Below, piece after piece: positions 11,930 through 21,345 of a stretch of DNA of 64,000 nucleotides. The notes under the pieces are model-generated. The model was not told where the DNA came from. It searched no databases and saw nothing but the letters and a program-made list of their open reading frames with translations. Position 1 is the stretch's first letter. Each line of letters begins with the position of its first letter. The position numbers were made by a program, and so were the translations under genes. Origin of the DNA: Mesostigma viride (taxonomy: Eukaryota; Streptophyta; Mesostigmatophyceae; Mesostigmatales; Mesostigmataceae); assembly GCA_009746045.1 (NCBI GenBank), contig RPFO01000436.1:1127627-1191626 (forward strand). The letters are read 5' to 3'.

Positions 11930-13948
11930 ATACTATGCAGTTCCAACCTTACCAAAGCTGAAAATGGCTGACGGCGGTATGGCTGACGGCGGAGCTCAGA
12001 TCTTTTGCGTCTGAGCCCCAAATTCGGTCAGACCACTCGCATTCGATGCCCTTTATTCACACGTACACGCCAGTATAATCGGTTACGGCTGAAACGCAGT
12101 ATTGCCAAAGTTATCACGTGACAAGCAGCTATGACGACCCCAAAAGCAAAACGGGGTTTGGAAAAGGAGCTTACCGGCTCCCAGTCCAACCCTCTCGCCA
12201 TCGTTCTTGCCCAGCCGCCTGGGCTCGCCAACCCATCGCCAGCAGACCCATCGCCAAGCGCCTCGCCTGAGCCCAAGAAACCATGCCACGACCGCCACAA
12301 ATGGAGCCAATTCTTGCCCGGCAACGAATATTTCAGCCTCCTCACCTGGCAAAAACTGTCGCCGCAGGAAGTCGTCGAGGTCCTCCAGTTCCTCACACAG
12401 GAACGGAAGCTCTTCGTGCAGCAGCAGGGGGGGGCGGCTATCGACTACCGCAACACGTCCTGGCTCTACACTTATGAAGAACCACGCCAACGCCTGTTTA
12501 TCTTGACCAGCTACTACCAGCGCAGCCTCGCCGACATCAGCAGAGCGCTCAAAGCCCCCGCCCCCGCACAGCCGGCAGCCCCTTCGGCTCCCTCCCTCTG
12601 CAAGGATGACATCCGCGCAGTGCTGGAGGAGCACGTGACCTGGCCGCTGGCCGAGAAGCTGACTTCGCTGAACACGACGCTCAACACGGTGGAGGCCCGG
12701 GTCTCCAATGTGGAAACCAAGGTCGTCCACAAGCTCCAGCCCCAGTTCACGACGCTGCACACCGCGGCGCAAGCTTCGGAAACGCATGCTGCACTTGTCT
12801 CTCGCCTTAACCAGGTGGAGGGCAAGTGCGGCATGCTCATGAAGAAGATTGAGGGCATCACCGCCCACACCGAGGCCCTGGCCACACAGGTCCCCAAGAT
12901 AGCGGAGCAGACGGCCACCATTGCATCCCAGCCACCCCGGCAGGATGCTGGTGACCTCCCGCCGCTCTCCTACGCGGACCTGCTGCGGTCAGCGACCGCC
13001 TCCACCACCGACGCCATCGCCACGAAGCTCCAGGAGCTGGAGGACCACCGCCAGGCCCAGCAACGGGAGGTCACCGACCGCGCTCACCGCGAGTGCCGAG
13101 TGGTGCTACGTCGCTTCCCCCAGAAGCCAGGTGAGACGTCAACCTCTCTTGCTGACGAGCTCAAGAACCAGCTTCTTACCCTCAATGATGGGCCTGGTAG
13201 GTGAGGTAGAACTGCGTGGGTGCCACCGCCTTCCCCACTTACGGGACAAGGCGGCTCCCCCACCAGTCCTACTCACCTTCCCCTCCCCTGAGGATAAGCA
13301 GCGGTTCCTCTCTCGTCGCAAGAGGTTGCACGACCTCACCTGGACGCTGGATGACGACCTGACCCCCGCTCAGCAACAGCAGGGACGCGACCTGTGGCCG
13401 GAATACCTCCGCCATAAGCAGGACCCCCAGAAGCCCAAGGTGTACTGGAGGGGCGGGGACCTGATGATCAACCACAAGATGTGGACGCCCCCAGCGGGCT
13501 AGAATAGCAATAGCCCTAGCAATTGTAACCATTGGAGTCACTGCCGCTAAGGCAGCCATGCCTAGAATGTTCGCCTAGCTGTGCCAACATACCTAGTCAC
13601 GTGCCGCCAACGCACGGTACACAACCAGCCATAGCCTTAGCCTAGTCCTAGCACAGCCATGCTACGCCCGTGCTATGGTCAGATTACTTGCCCACGCTAT
13701 ACTTGTTATGCCCCGCTTACATGGGTCTTATTGCACCCACAGTTTGCATGCCGGATCGTTAGCCTGTCTTTTTAGCTAGCGCGCCCGATTGCAGCTGTGG
13801 CATGCCTTTGGCATGTCAAAGGAGACTGGGGGTCTCTGCCCTTTCTCCTGCATGTAGTGCACACACAGGGATTAAAAGCACTTCAGTGCTCCGTGACTCC
13901 CCAATTAACGGGAGCACGTGTTTAATTAATAAATTAATTAATTAATTA
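11930..13948 (+). mobile_element. Full-length family A retroelement (ORF1 only)
   Basis: The unit is 2019 bases long with 10-base direct repeats ATGGCTTGGC at 11920-11929 and 13949-13958. It has a 5' UTR (with ATGGCTGACGGCGGAGCTCA at 11979-11998 and a partial tandem copy just before it), one ORF1-type gene (12131-13502) and a 3' UTR of about 390 bases. It then has the terminal hairpin (13892-13918: stem CTCCC/GGGAG, loop expanded to CAATTAAC) and a TTAA-rich tail. No reverse transcriptase or endonuclease frame is present between the ORF1 stop and the tail. It behaves like an ORF1-only derivative comparable to mammalian HAL1. Confidence 0.85.
12131..13502 (+). pseudogene. Family A ORF1 protein gene, one frameshift
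   Basis: The frame 12131-13204 and the frame ending at 13502 together encode about 457 residues. The N-terminus is Pro/Ser-rich, the middle is a long heptad-patterned coiled coil (about residues 180-330), and the C-terminus has an RRM-like block (VVLRRFPQKPGETSTSLADE then PPPVLLTFPSPEDKQRFL) and a basic tail with TLDDDLTPAQQQ and VYWRGGDLMIN. This coiled coil, RRM and C-terminal domain order recalls L1 ORF1p, an RNA chaperone that forms trimers. An extra AATG at about 13184-13187 breaks the frame; the copy at 40735-42364 lacks these four bases. Confidence 0.8.
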
Positions 13949-13978
13949 ATGGCTTGGCTAAATTCTGAAGGCGTCATC
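13949..13978 (-). mobile_element. Family B 3' UTR, right continuation of the split host
   Basis: This continues the host copy interrupted at 11929, through ATGGCTTGGCTAAATTCT and GCGTCATCCAT. It is then interrupted again by the LINE copy beginning with the AATTAAATTAAATT tail. Confidence 0.65.
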
Positions 13979-14402
13979 CATTACTGAATTAAATTAAATT
14001 AAATTATAACATGCCTCCGTTGGGAGATCATGTAGCACATATTCCAGGATGGATGGGTGGAGTGGAGGAAGCCGCGTAATTGAACTAACCTAACTCGAAG
14101 CTATCTAGTCTAGAGAAGCCTATCTACGCTACTCATCAAAACGGCTCCTCCCGTCTTGGGGGGAGGCGGCTTGCCCACAGGGGCTGGCGTGTGAGCCTTA
14201 ATGACAATCTTCTGCCACCGCTTCTTGTCCTGCATGGCAGTCCAAAGAAGGGAGAGCTAGAGAGGGGATGTGTCATCCATGGGGGCCCGTGATTTGGAAG
14301 AAGATGATGGACAAGGCCAAGTGGGCCCAGGTCGTAGAGGACAACGAGCCCCCCCCCGTGGGGAAGCGCCCGCGTGTGCAAACCCGCGGGAGACACGCCA
14401 GA
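13979..14402 (-). mobile_element. 5'-truncated LINE, ORF2 C-terminus
   Basis: In minus-strand order: the last roughly 85 codons of ORF2, broken by frameshifts, then a 3' UTR, the hairpin CTCC-CAAC-GGAG inside a CATG...CATG outer stem (14010-14032), and a TTTAA-repeat tail (13985-14008). It belongs to the same family as 33434-34381. Confidence 0.75.
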
Positions 14403-14509
14403 CAGCTCCCCTAGGGTAGCGGGATGTTGTTTAGATAGATGTTGTAGTTAGTGATGTTGTTAAATAGATGTTGCAGGTAGCTGATGTAGATAGATTAGAC
14501 CGGTAGGAC
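14403..14509. other. Short unassigned stretch between nested elements
   Basis: An imperfect GATGTTGTTTAGATAGATGTTG duplication (near 14423-14480) is the only structure seen. It may be part of the A-like element that ends at 14575. Confidence 0.4.
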
Positions 14510-14575
14510 TGTTTGCACCCATCCATCCATCCATCGGGGTTAATGCTCCGTGACTCCCCAACGGGAGCACGAGTC
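14510..14575 (+). mobile_element. 3' end of an A-like element (variant A2)
   Basis: CATCCATCCATCGGGGTTAA is followed by the hairpin CTCCC-CAAC-GGGAG with outer CGTG/CACG pairing (14549-14571) and a short AT tail. The same end, inverted, occurs at 21139-21181. Confidence 0.65.
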
Positions 14576-14782
14576 TAATTGATTGGGGGCCATTATGGGC
14601 GCACGAGCCATTATGGGCGCACGAGCCATTATGGGCGCACGAGCCACGAGCCACGAGGTAGCCATGGCTGTCGGAGCTCATAACTTTCACGTTTGAGCAC
14701 CGAATTTAGTCGTGAATATCACTATCGCTTCGTCTTTCTAAGACGCACATGCTGATATAATTTTCCGAATCTACGACGCAAT

Positions 14783-16141
14783 ATGACGAGCAAACGCCCG
14801 TCGACGCAACGCAGTTTGGCGGATGCGCTCGCCTTTGACAATGCGGCAGCTGAGGCTGCCGCTTCGCCAGATCCCGGGCAGGCAGCGGTGACACTAGTCG
14901 TGCACTGGTGGTCGCCCAGCACCCTCCCGGCCTCAATGCCTCGCCATCGGCATCGCCTGACCCAAAACGCGCCCGCCCCGCTGACAAAACTGGAGGGCCA
15001 CGCTTCTTGGAACCGCGCTGTCGGCTCCAACCTTTCCAGGTCGATGATTACGACTGGACCACCATTTCCCCGTACGATGCTCTGCACTGCATCTTCTTCG
15101 GGGACTACGCCTCGCTTTACGACCTGTGCCTCCATCTCCACGCCACTGGACGCCTCCTCGTCACCGACGGCCGACGCTGGCACAACATCAGCCAGATGTT
15201 CGGGTGTCCCCGCCCCCAACTCCAGCACGCCGTCCTCAACTCTCTTCTCCAGAAGTCTGACGGCGAGATTTGGGCTCCATCCATCTCCGCCCCCGCACTC
15301 CGTTCCATCCTCACGGAAGCCTTTCAGCAGCACGTGACCCCCCTTGCTGCCGACATAGCAGCAATCGGCGGCACGCCGCTGACTGCTGAACTTCCTCACA
15401 TTTCCACCGCCGCCGCCTCCACCTCCACAGCTTCTGCCATTTCCGCCTCCACTGCCGACATCAAAGCCCAGCTCCTCGACCTCGACCACCGCCTTCAAGC
15501 CACCGCCAACGCCCTTGAGAGCTTGCATGACACCGCCGGCCTCACCGCCCAGGCGGTGAAGGACATCGCCGCCCAGCCGGCGCCTGCTGGCCCGGCTGGC
15601 GATGCTCCCTCCACCTGGGCGGACCTGCTTAAGCAGCACACCACCTCCACCACCTCCACCATCTCGGCACAACTCAAGCAACAAGCCCTCGACCTTCGCG
15701 AGGCGGCCGACATCGCCCGGCGCAGCCACAATGTCATCGTCAAGCACTTCGACCAGCCGGCAGGTGAGACCTCCACGAGCCTTCTTGAGGCATTTAAGCG
15801 CGCCATTCTTGCCCCCATGTTACTCAATGGTGAGCTGGACATGTCCGACGGCTGTCCGCCTCCCCCGCGCGCGGGGGAAGGCTGGCCCGGCCCCCGTGCT
15901 CCTCACCTTTAAGTACATGGCGGACAAGCTGTCGTTCCTTAAATGCCGCAAGAAGCTCTCGAGGACTCGCTTCACGCTGGACGACGACTTGACCCTGGCC
16001 CAGCAACAGCGGCGACACGAGCTATGGCCGACCTACCTTCAGCTCCAGCAAAGCGCAGGGGGGAAGCCGGTATACTGGAGGGGGGCGGTCATCCACGTTG
16101 ACCACAAGCCCTGGCAGCCCCCTCCTGCCACCTCAGACTAG
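14783..16141 (+). pseudogene. Family B ORF1 protein gene, two frameshifts
   Basis: Three overlapping frames (14783-15337, 14908-15912, 15602-16141) together make one protein of about 450 residues: MTSKRPSTQRSLADA at the start, a DPKRARPADK basic patch, a globular block (DYDWTTISPYDALHCIFFGD), and an Ala/Thr-rich heptad region. These are followed by an RRM-like block (NVIVKHFDQPAGETSTSLLE, then PVLLTFKYMADKLSFLKCRK) and FTLDDDLTLAQQQRR...VYWRGAVIHVDHK. The C-terminal third aligns with family A while the N-terminal half differs, so A and B are diverged relatives. The frameshifts lie near 14905 and 15870. Confidence 0.8.
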
Positions 16142-16539
16142 GGAATTCATACCAGTAGTGTAGATTAGTCAGGCTTAGCCTAGCATGTGGCCCACGCGCA
16201 TGTGCGCCCATAATGGCCCCCATGGTTGTTGCCTACAGAATTTAGCCAAGCCATGCCTATAACGGGACCCCCATGGATGTTGCATTAAGAATTTCGCCAT
16301 GCTATGCCATGCAGAGAGATGCTCTCTGTAGAGAAGCCATGTCCTAGCTCTTGTATAGCCATCATGATCTTCCCCCACATAACATACTCCCCCTTAGCTG
16401 GTCATAGTGTGAAGATTATGAGGGTGCAGGTGCCTTGGTGCACCTAGAGCAAGGGTCGCTTACATTCCCACCCTTGCAGGAAGTAGCCTAGAATGTATTA
16501 AAAGCCATATGCCCCTTCTCAGGGATATGTGCTACATTG

Positions 16540-16553
16540 ACTCCCAACGGAGT
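16540..16553 (+). other. 3'-terminal CAAC hairpin, family B variant
   Basis: ACTCC-CAAC-GGAGT. The first pair is A-T here but G-C at 42940-42953 and 62443-62456, a compensatory difference. It lies directly before the TTAA tail. Confidence 0.8.
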
Positions 16554-16621
16554 GATGTTCCTAATTAATTAATTAATTAATTAATTATGGGCGCACATGC
16601 ACGAAGGCCACATGCTAGGCT

Positions 16622-17374
16622 TAAAAAAATTAAAATTAAAATTAAATTATAACATGCCTCCGTTGGGAGATCATGTAGCACATATTCCTTGATGGATGCC
16701 AGGTGGAGTGGAGGAAGCCGCGTAGTCGAACTAACCTAACTCTAGAAAATCCTAACTACACTACTCATCAAAACCCCCCCGCCTCTCAAGTGGGGGGAGG
16801 TGGCTTGCCCGCCACAGGGGCTGGCGTGTGAGCCTTGACAATCTTCTGCCACCGCATCTTGTTCTGCATGGCGGTCCAAAGAAGGGAGAGAGAGTGGATG
16901 CGGTGTTCAAACTGGGCTGGAACCACTAGGTCGGCCAGCAACATCTGGGTGTAGTTCGTGGCATGTTTCGCTACCCTTTTTGGAATGTCCTTGGGGCCAG
17001 GCCAGGTCAAAATATGCCGCCCTGGCTGGCCAAGCCGCTGGGGGCCGGCCAGACCAAGGGCGGTGTCGACCTGGCTGGTGCGAGCAAGATGTCCTACATA
17101 TGCTATTATCCTACTACGCTGCCTAATCTCGTCCGAAATACGAGGCATACCCTGATACAAAGACTCTAATGACCTACGCTTGGAAAACCCTACGTTCAGG
17201 ACCTGTCGGAGCATCCGGGTTACCGTGCCGTCTAGCTTAGCTGCCAGTGTTTCCGTGAGTGTCCACGCCTCGGCGCCATGCGTGAGGACGAGGACCTTGA
17301 AGAGCATGCGCTTGCAGTGCTCGCCCAGGCCCTTGGAGCGCCAGTAGGTGTTGAGCGAACGGAGCCTGGCCCAG
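16622..17374 (-). mobile_element. 5'-truncated LINE with 11-base duplication
   Basis: The 11 bases CATGCTAGGCT flank the copy (16611-16621 and 17375-17385). On the minus strand it holds about 190 codons of the ORF2 C-terminus (YWRSKGLGEH, GAEAWTLT, the RMLRQVLNVGFSKRRSLESL block, VGHLARTSQVDTALGLAGPQ). The 3' UTR, the hairpin (16658-16669) and a TTTAA-type tail (16622-16650) follow. One small frame break is visible near 17100. Confidence 0.85.
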
Positions 17375-17385
17375 CATGCTAGGCT

Positions 17386-18211
17386 AATTAATTCATTTAC
17401 CAACGCGATGGTGATTGGTGCTACCACTGTCGCCCGCCGCTCCCGCAGCTAGTGCTAGACGGGTCTGAGGTCCCGTTCCGTGATCGCTTCAAACTGCTGG
17501 GGACCATGCTCCCCGACACCGCCGACCATGTGGACACCTGCATTGGCCTGGCATGGGCCAGGCTCCGCTCGCTCAACACCTAATGGCACTCAAATTAGGA
17601 CCTAGGCGAGGACCGCAAGCGCGTGCTCTTCATTAAGTCTTGGTCCTCACGGCGCTCACATATGGCGCCGAGGCATGCATATGGGCGCTCACGGACCAGC
17701 TGGTCACCCGGCTGAATGGCGGCAGTGCAGGATGCTCTGACAGGTCCTGAACATAGCTAGGGTTTTCCAAGCATTATTAGGTCTTTAGAGTCTTTGTATT
17801 AGGGTATGCCTTGAATTTCTAATGAGATAAGGCAGCGTAGAATAGCATTTGTAGGACATCTTGCTCGAACCAGTAAGGTAGACACCGCCCTTGGTCTGGC
17901 CAGCCCCCAGGGGCTTGGCGGCCAGCCAGGGCGGCATATTCTGACGTGGCCTGGCCCCAAGGACAAGCACAGAAGGGCTAGTAGACCTGCCATGAACTGT
18001 ATACAGATCAGCTAGATACAGATCTGCTGGCCGACCTCATGGTCCCAGCTCAGTTTGAACAGCGCATTTCCTCCCTCTCTCTAGCTTGGACTGCCATATG
18101 CAGGACAAGACGAGGTGGCAGACAATTGTCCAGGTCCACACGCCAGCCCCTGCGGGCAAGCCCCCACCCCCCAGGAGGAAGGGGCGCTTTACTGGGTAGA
18201 GCTAGTAATTA
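17386..18211 (+). mobile_element. Decayed LINE copy, left part (head-to-head with 16622-17374)
   Basis: On the plus strand this is the ORF2 C-terminus with several stops and shifts (DGSEVPFRDRFKLLG, then WARLRSLNT, then GHLARTSKVDTALGLASPQG). It ends with the ORF2 stop near 18199. Its 3' UTR continues at 21182 after an insertion. Together with the preceding minus-strand copy it forms an inverted repeat with arms of about 700 bases. Confidence 0.75.
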
Positions 18212-18244
18212 ATTAATTAATTAATTAATTAATTAATTAATTAA

Positions 18245-21123
18245 CCCTTAGTCCGCTGACCCATTTTTGGCACTTCTAGACCCCTGAAAATAAAAAAAAT
18301 CATAACTCACAGACCACAACTCCAAATACCCTCAACCAAGGTGCTAGGAACATTTACACTTCAAGAGCTTTCAGAATATGCAATAATATCTTGAGTCCAT
18401 GAAGTGGTTTGCAAGATATTCACGGTCAAAGTTGGACAAAAGACGAACTTTTTCGCGCAAGAAAAAGTCTACCCCCACCTCAAATCTTTGGGATGGTTCT
18501 GAACCACAAATGCATGGCTGGGTTATTTAGATAGATAGTCCAGGGGTCCCCAACTGGGGGGGGTGCACTCAGAATTGGATTATAATGCTTATATCACGTT
18601 CATATAGGCACATGACTACGAGCAGCCAAAAACAGGGAAAATGGTATGTCAACCCCTTATGGCTTGTATGATGTTCTACACATGTTCTAGTGCCATAAAC
18701 ATGTTGTCATTGTCAAATAAACATGGTGTGCAATAACACAAGCCTCTGGTGGCTCAACCATCACTCTAGGACCGGCAAAAATTGCCCTTGACCATGTTGT
18801 GCCAGTGCGCCCAGCAGCCCGGCTCGGGATGCAGGTGCACCTTGCATCCAACACAAATTCTAGTGATGTTGCTCTTTTGTTTGCATGCAGCACATGTGTT
18901 TTTCATATCACTAAGACCGGGAGCATGTGCGGCAGCCTCAGCGAACACAGCTGCAGGCACTCTCCTGGTAACTGGCTCGCTAACTGGCTGGCGCTTAGCC
19001 TCCAGGTCCAGGGCATCTGCCTTTGCTAACAACTCCCTGGCCAGCTGTGCCCTAAATTCAAGCTGGCTAACGACAGCGTCCTTCCCCCTTACTAGCTGCT
19101 GATACTTGTAGGCTGTCACCACCACGAGGTTCAACAACCAGAAAAATGTACGCTGCCATGGGCGCCTGGTAACGAGTTCCATGTGGTAGTACGAAGCCAC
19201 TTGATCAAATCTGTCTACCCCGCTTTTGTGCGCATCATAGAAGTGCTTGATCTTGGGAATGTGCACGTCCTCGTAAGCACCCGTTGCCTTGTTCCAGCGC
19301 TTCTTCTTGTTGGAGGGGTCCCGGGCAGGGCTGGCGTGTCGTGATGAGTAGAACCGGACGACCTTGCTGTCGATGTACGTAAGGGCAGTCACCACTTTGC
19401 CACCTGGCAATGCTAGCATGCGATGCAAGGTGTTGCCACGCCTCAGCCCCTGTGCCTTTGCCTCCTGTTCAGTAATGTTTATGTCACAAGGGTAGCACGT
19501 CCTGCTCTTCCTCACAGTGCCCACAAAGGTGTAACCCTTCATGCCCAGCCACTCGACTAGCTTCACAGAACTAAAGAGGTTGTCAGCGACAATGGTGGAG
19601 GCAGGCTGCAAGACACCCTTGCAAGCGTGGACTAGGGCAGCCACCCAGCACGACCCGATACCACTAGCAGCAGCGAAGAAATCCAGCTCCTCCTGGGTTG
19701 GGCAGCCTATCGGCCATACGCCACCACCGAGGTACGGGATGAAGTAAACAAGAATGCCAGTGCTGCCACAGGCTAGAGCCCAATGCTTCACCCCCCAGCG
19801 ACTCCGTGATGGCTTATCCCTGCAGTACTGCCTGATCTCGCACTTGGACTTCTGAAACTGCATTGACTCGTCGACTGTGACGACCCCGCTGGGCCGAAAC
19901 ACCACTAGCAGCCGCTTCTGCACGCGCTCAATCATGACCCTTGCATACCACAACGGGTCATAGCCTTCTTCCCCCTTGGCTGGCCTGCTATCCGTGGGGT
20001 CCCTAACTGACAGGTTGCGAAGGATGTCTTGAAATCTGTTCAAAGTCATGATTGCACTGACAGCTGCAAGGCCCACGTAAGGATCAGCACTCCAGTAGGG
20101 TGTGTAGGCTCCATTTTGCCAGTGGATGGACATGGCGATGAGGCATGCAAAAAAGCGAAGGATATCACTTGCATAGGTCTTGGTCCATGCACGTCCAGCC
20201 TTGCCCTGCGCAGCGAGCTTGTCCAGACGCTGCTGAGCCTTGAGGTTGGTCCACTCGGCGATCTTGGTGATGAAAGACAACTCGAGCAGCAAGAAGAAAA
20301 AGCCTGCTACAGAAAGCTTGGCGTAATTCTTCCACATTCTTGCAGCACCGACGCCCTCTGCCTCAGTCGCCTCGATATCTTCCGACTCCCAGGCGAACTC
20401 GGAGGCTTCTTGGTTGCCCCGGCCCTGCGCAGGCCTGCCCCGGCCACGGGAACGCCCCCTACCCCGGCCGCGAGACCCAGCAGGCCAGCCGCGCTTTGGT
20501 CGTGGCTCATCGTCCACGTCCTCGACACCATCATCTCCATCACCACCACTGCTGTGCTCACCACTATCTGCAGCACTCTCATCCGAAAGTTTGTCACTGC
20601 CTGCAGACGAATCTGACTGGCAGGAATCGGAACCATCGCCTGCCCCACGAAAACTTCGGCTGCCCTGATCTGCCCACCACTTTTCGACCTGGGCGAGCGG
20701 ATACCAGACATCCTTGCCATCATCCTCGAAATTGAGGCAGAATTTATACTTAGCATGGCCTCCTGAGTACACGATATCGGTCACACAGCCTGCGTAAGTG
20801 TCCGTAGTGTTAAATTCCTTTCCGTCGACGCGCAAAACTCGCCCTAGCCACGTTTTTTTGAGCGCATCCGCCATATCCGCGCGCGCGCGTTTGGTCGAAA
20901 AATTCCCGCCAAAAGTCACGTGACCCCCTATGATTACAGCCCTATAATTACCAGGCTATGGCGGATTTACCCCCCAAACCTATGCATCACTGTCGTCCCT
21001 AAGTGTTCCCGGACCCACCGGACCACTGACATCCGTCACAAGTGGCGCGGCGCTCTCGGCGCGGCGCGAAATTCGACCGTTAGTCAAACCCCCCGACAGG
21101 TCGGGGGGTTAGCGGACTAAGGG
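18245..21123 (-). mobile_element. Complete piggyBac-type transposon in a TTAA-repeat tail
   Basis: TTAA target duplications lie at 18241-18244 and 21124-21127. Terminal inverted repeats of 18 bases (CCCTTAGTCCGCTGACCC, left; one mismatch at the right, 21106-21123) begin with CCC as in piggyBac. The only gene is the intact transposase at 18766-20919. Next to the right end there is a perfect 9-base-pair palindrome, CCCCCCGAC/GTCGGGGGG with an AG loop (21089-21108). The element sits inside a microsatellite-like TTAA tail, which offers many target sites. With an intact gene and near-identical ends it may still be mobile. Confidence 0.92.
18766..20919 (-). CDS. piggyBac-family DDE transposase
   Basis: An intact 717-residue frame. 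The acidic, Ser-rich N-terminus is followed by an RG-rich basic patch (about 142-169), then the DDE transposase core. The catalytic aspartates are D350 (VVTVDESM), D446 (IVADNLFSS) and D569 (SGVDRFDQ), matching the piggyBac D268/D346/D447 pattern; the nearby fourth aspartate is D572. A C-terminal cysteine-rich domain (CAACKQ...CVGCKVHLHP...CWAHWH, from 675) is expected to bind the terminal repeats. Residues about 25-85 (WLGRVLRVDGKEF, KYKFCLNFEDDGKDVWYPL) look like a small Tudor- or chromo-like fold, an inference from pattern only. Cut-and-paste at TTAA without footprint is the known activity of the family. The alternative start is M16 (MADALKK). Confidence 0.93.
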   Translation of the reverse strand: MTFGGNFSTKRARADMADALKKTWLGRVLRVDGKEFNTTDTYAGCVTDIVYSGGHAKYKFCLNFEDDGKDVWYPLAQVEKWWADQGSRSFRGAGDGSDSCQSDSSAGSDKLSDESAADSGEHSSGGDGDDGVEDVDDEPRPKRGWPAGSRGRGRGRSRGRGRPAQGRGNQEASEFAWESEDIEATEAEGVGAARMWKNYAKLSVAGFFFLLLELSFITKIAEWTNLKAQQRLDKLAAQGKAGRAWTKTYASDILRFFACLIAMSIHWQNGAYTPYWSADPYVGLAAVSAIMTLNRFQDILRNLSVRDPTDSRPAKGEEGYDPLWYARVMIERVQKRLLVVFRPSGVVTVDESMQFQKSKCEIRQYCRDKPSRSRWGVKHWALACGSTGILVYFIPYLGGGVWPIGCPTQEELDFFAAASGIGSCWVAALVHACKGVLQPASTIVADNLFSSVKLVEWLGMKGYTFVGTVRKSRTCYPCDINITEQEAKAQGLRRGNTLHRMLALPGGKVVTALTYIDSKVVRFYSSRHASPARDPSNKKKRWNKATGAYEDVHIPKIKHFYDAHKSGVDRFDQVASYYHMELVTRRPWQRTFFWLLNLVVVTAYKYQQLVRGKDAVVSQLEFRAQLARELLAKADALDLEAKRQPVSEPVTRRVPAAVFAEAAAHAPGLSDMKNTCAACKQKSNITRICVGCKVHLHPEPGCWAHWHNMVKGNFCRS

Positions 21124-21181
21124 TTAATTAATTAGACTCGTGCTCCCGTTGGGGAGTCACGGAGCATTAACCCCGATGGAT

Positions 21182-21345
21182 GCTAGTAATTAGGATTTTG
21201 GTAGACTAGCTAGATAACATTAGAGTTAGCTTAGCTAGTTTTCGCGCCTCCACTCCGGCACCCCCACCCACCAGCAATGGAATACGTGCTACACGATCTC
21301 CCAACGGAGTCTTGCTATTAAATTAATTTAATTTAATTTAATTTT
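21182..21345 (+). mobile_element. LINE 3' UTR and tail (right part of 17386-18211)
   Basis: The LINE 3' UTR resumes after the 11-base duplication, with the ACACGATCTCC-CAAC-GGAG hairpin (core 21298-21309) and a TTTAA-repeat tail (21318-21345). Confidence 0.75.

Larger units (their letters stand above)
14605..16583 (+). mobile_element. Full-length family B retroelement (ORF1 only)
   Basis: This is a unit of about 1.95 to 1.98 kb inserted into another family B 3' UTR. The 13 bases ATTATGGGCGCAC flank it at 14592-14604 and 16584-16596. Just inside the left end the same 13 bases recur at 14610 and 14628 as an 18-base tandem unit, so the exact 5' end could also be 14641. The order is 5' UTR, ORF1 (14783-16141), a 3' UTR of about 400 bases, the hairpin ACTCC-CAAC-GGAGT (16540-16553) and a TTAA-repeat tail (16561-16583). 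There is no ORF2. Confidence 0.85.
18212..21181 (-). mobile_element. Short A-like 3' end insertion, itself split by piggyBac
   Basis: The 11 bases GCTAGTAATTA occur at 18201-18211 and 21182-21192. Between them, apart from the piggyBac element, are only a TTAA-repeat tail, the hairpin (21139-21161) and about 20 bases ending CCCCGATGGAT. This is therefore a very short, 5'-truncated A-like insertion in minus orientation within the LINE 3' UTR. Confidence 0.75.
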
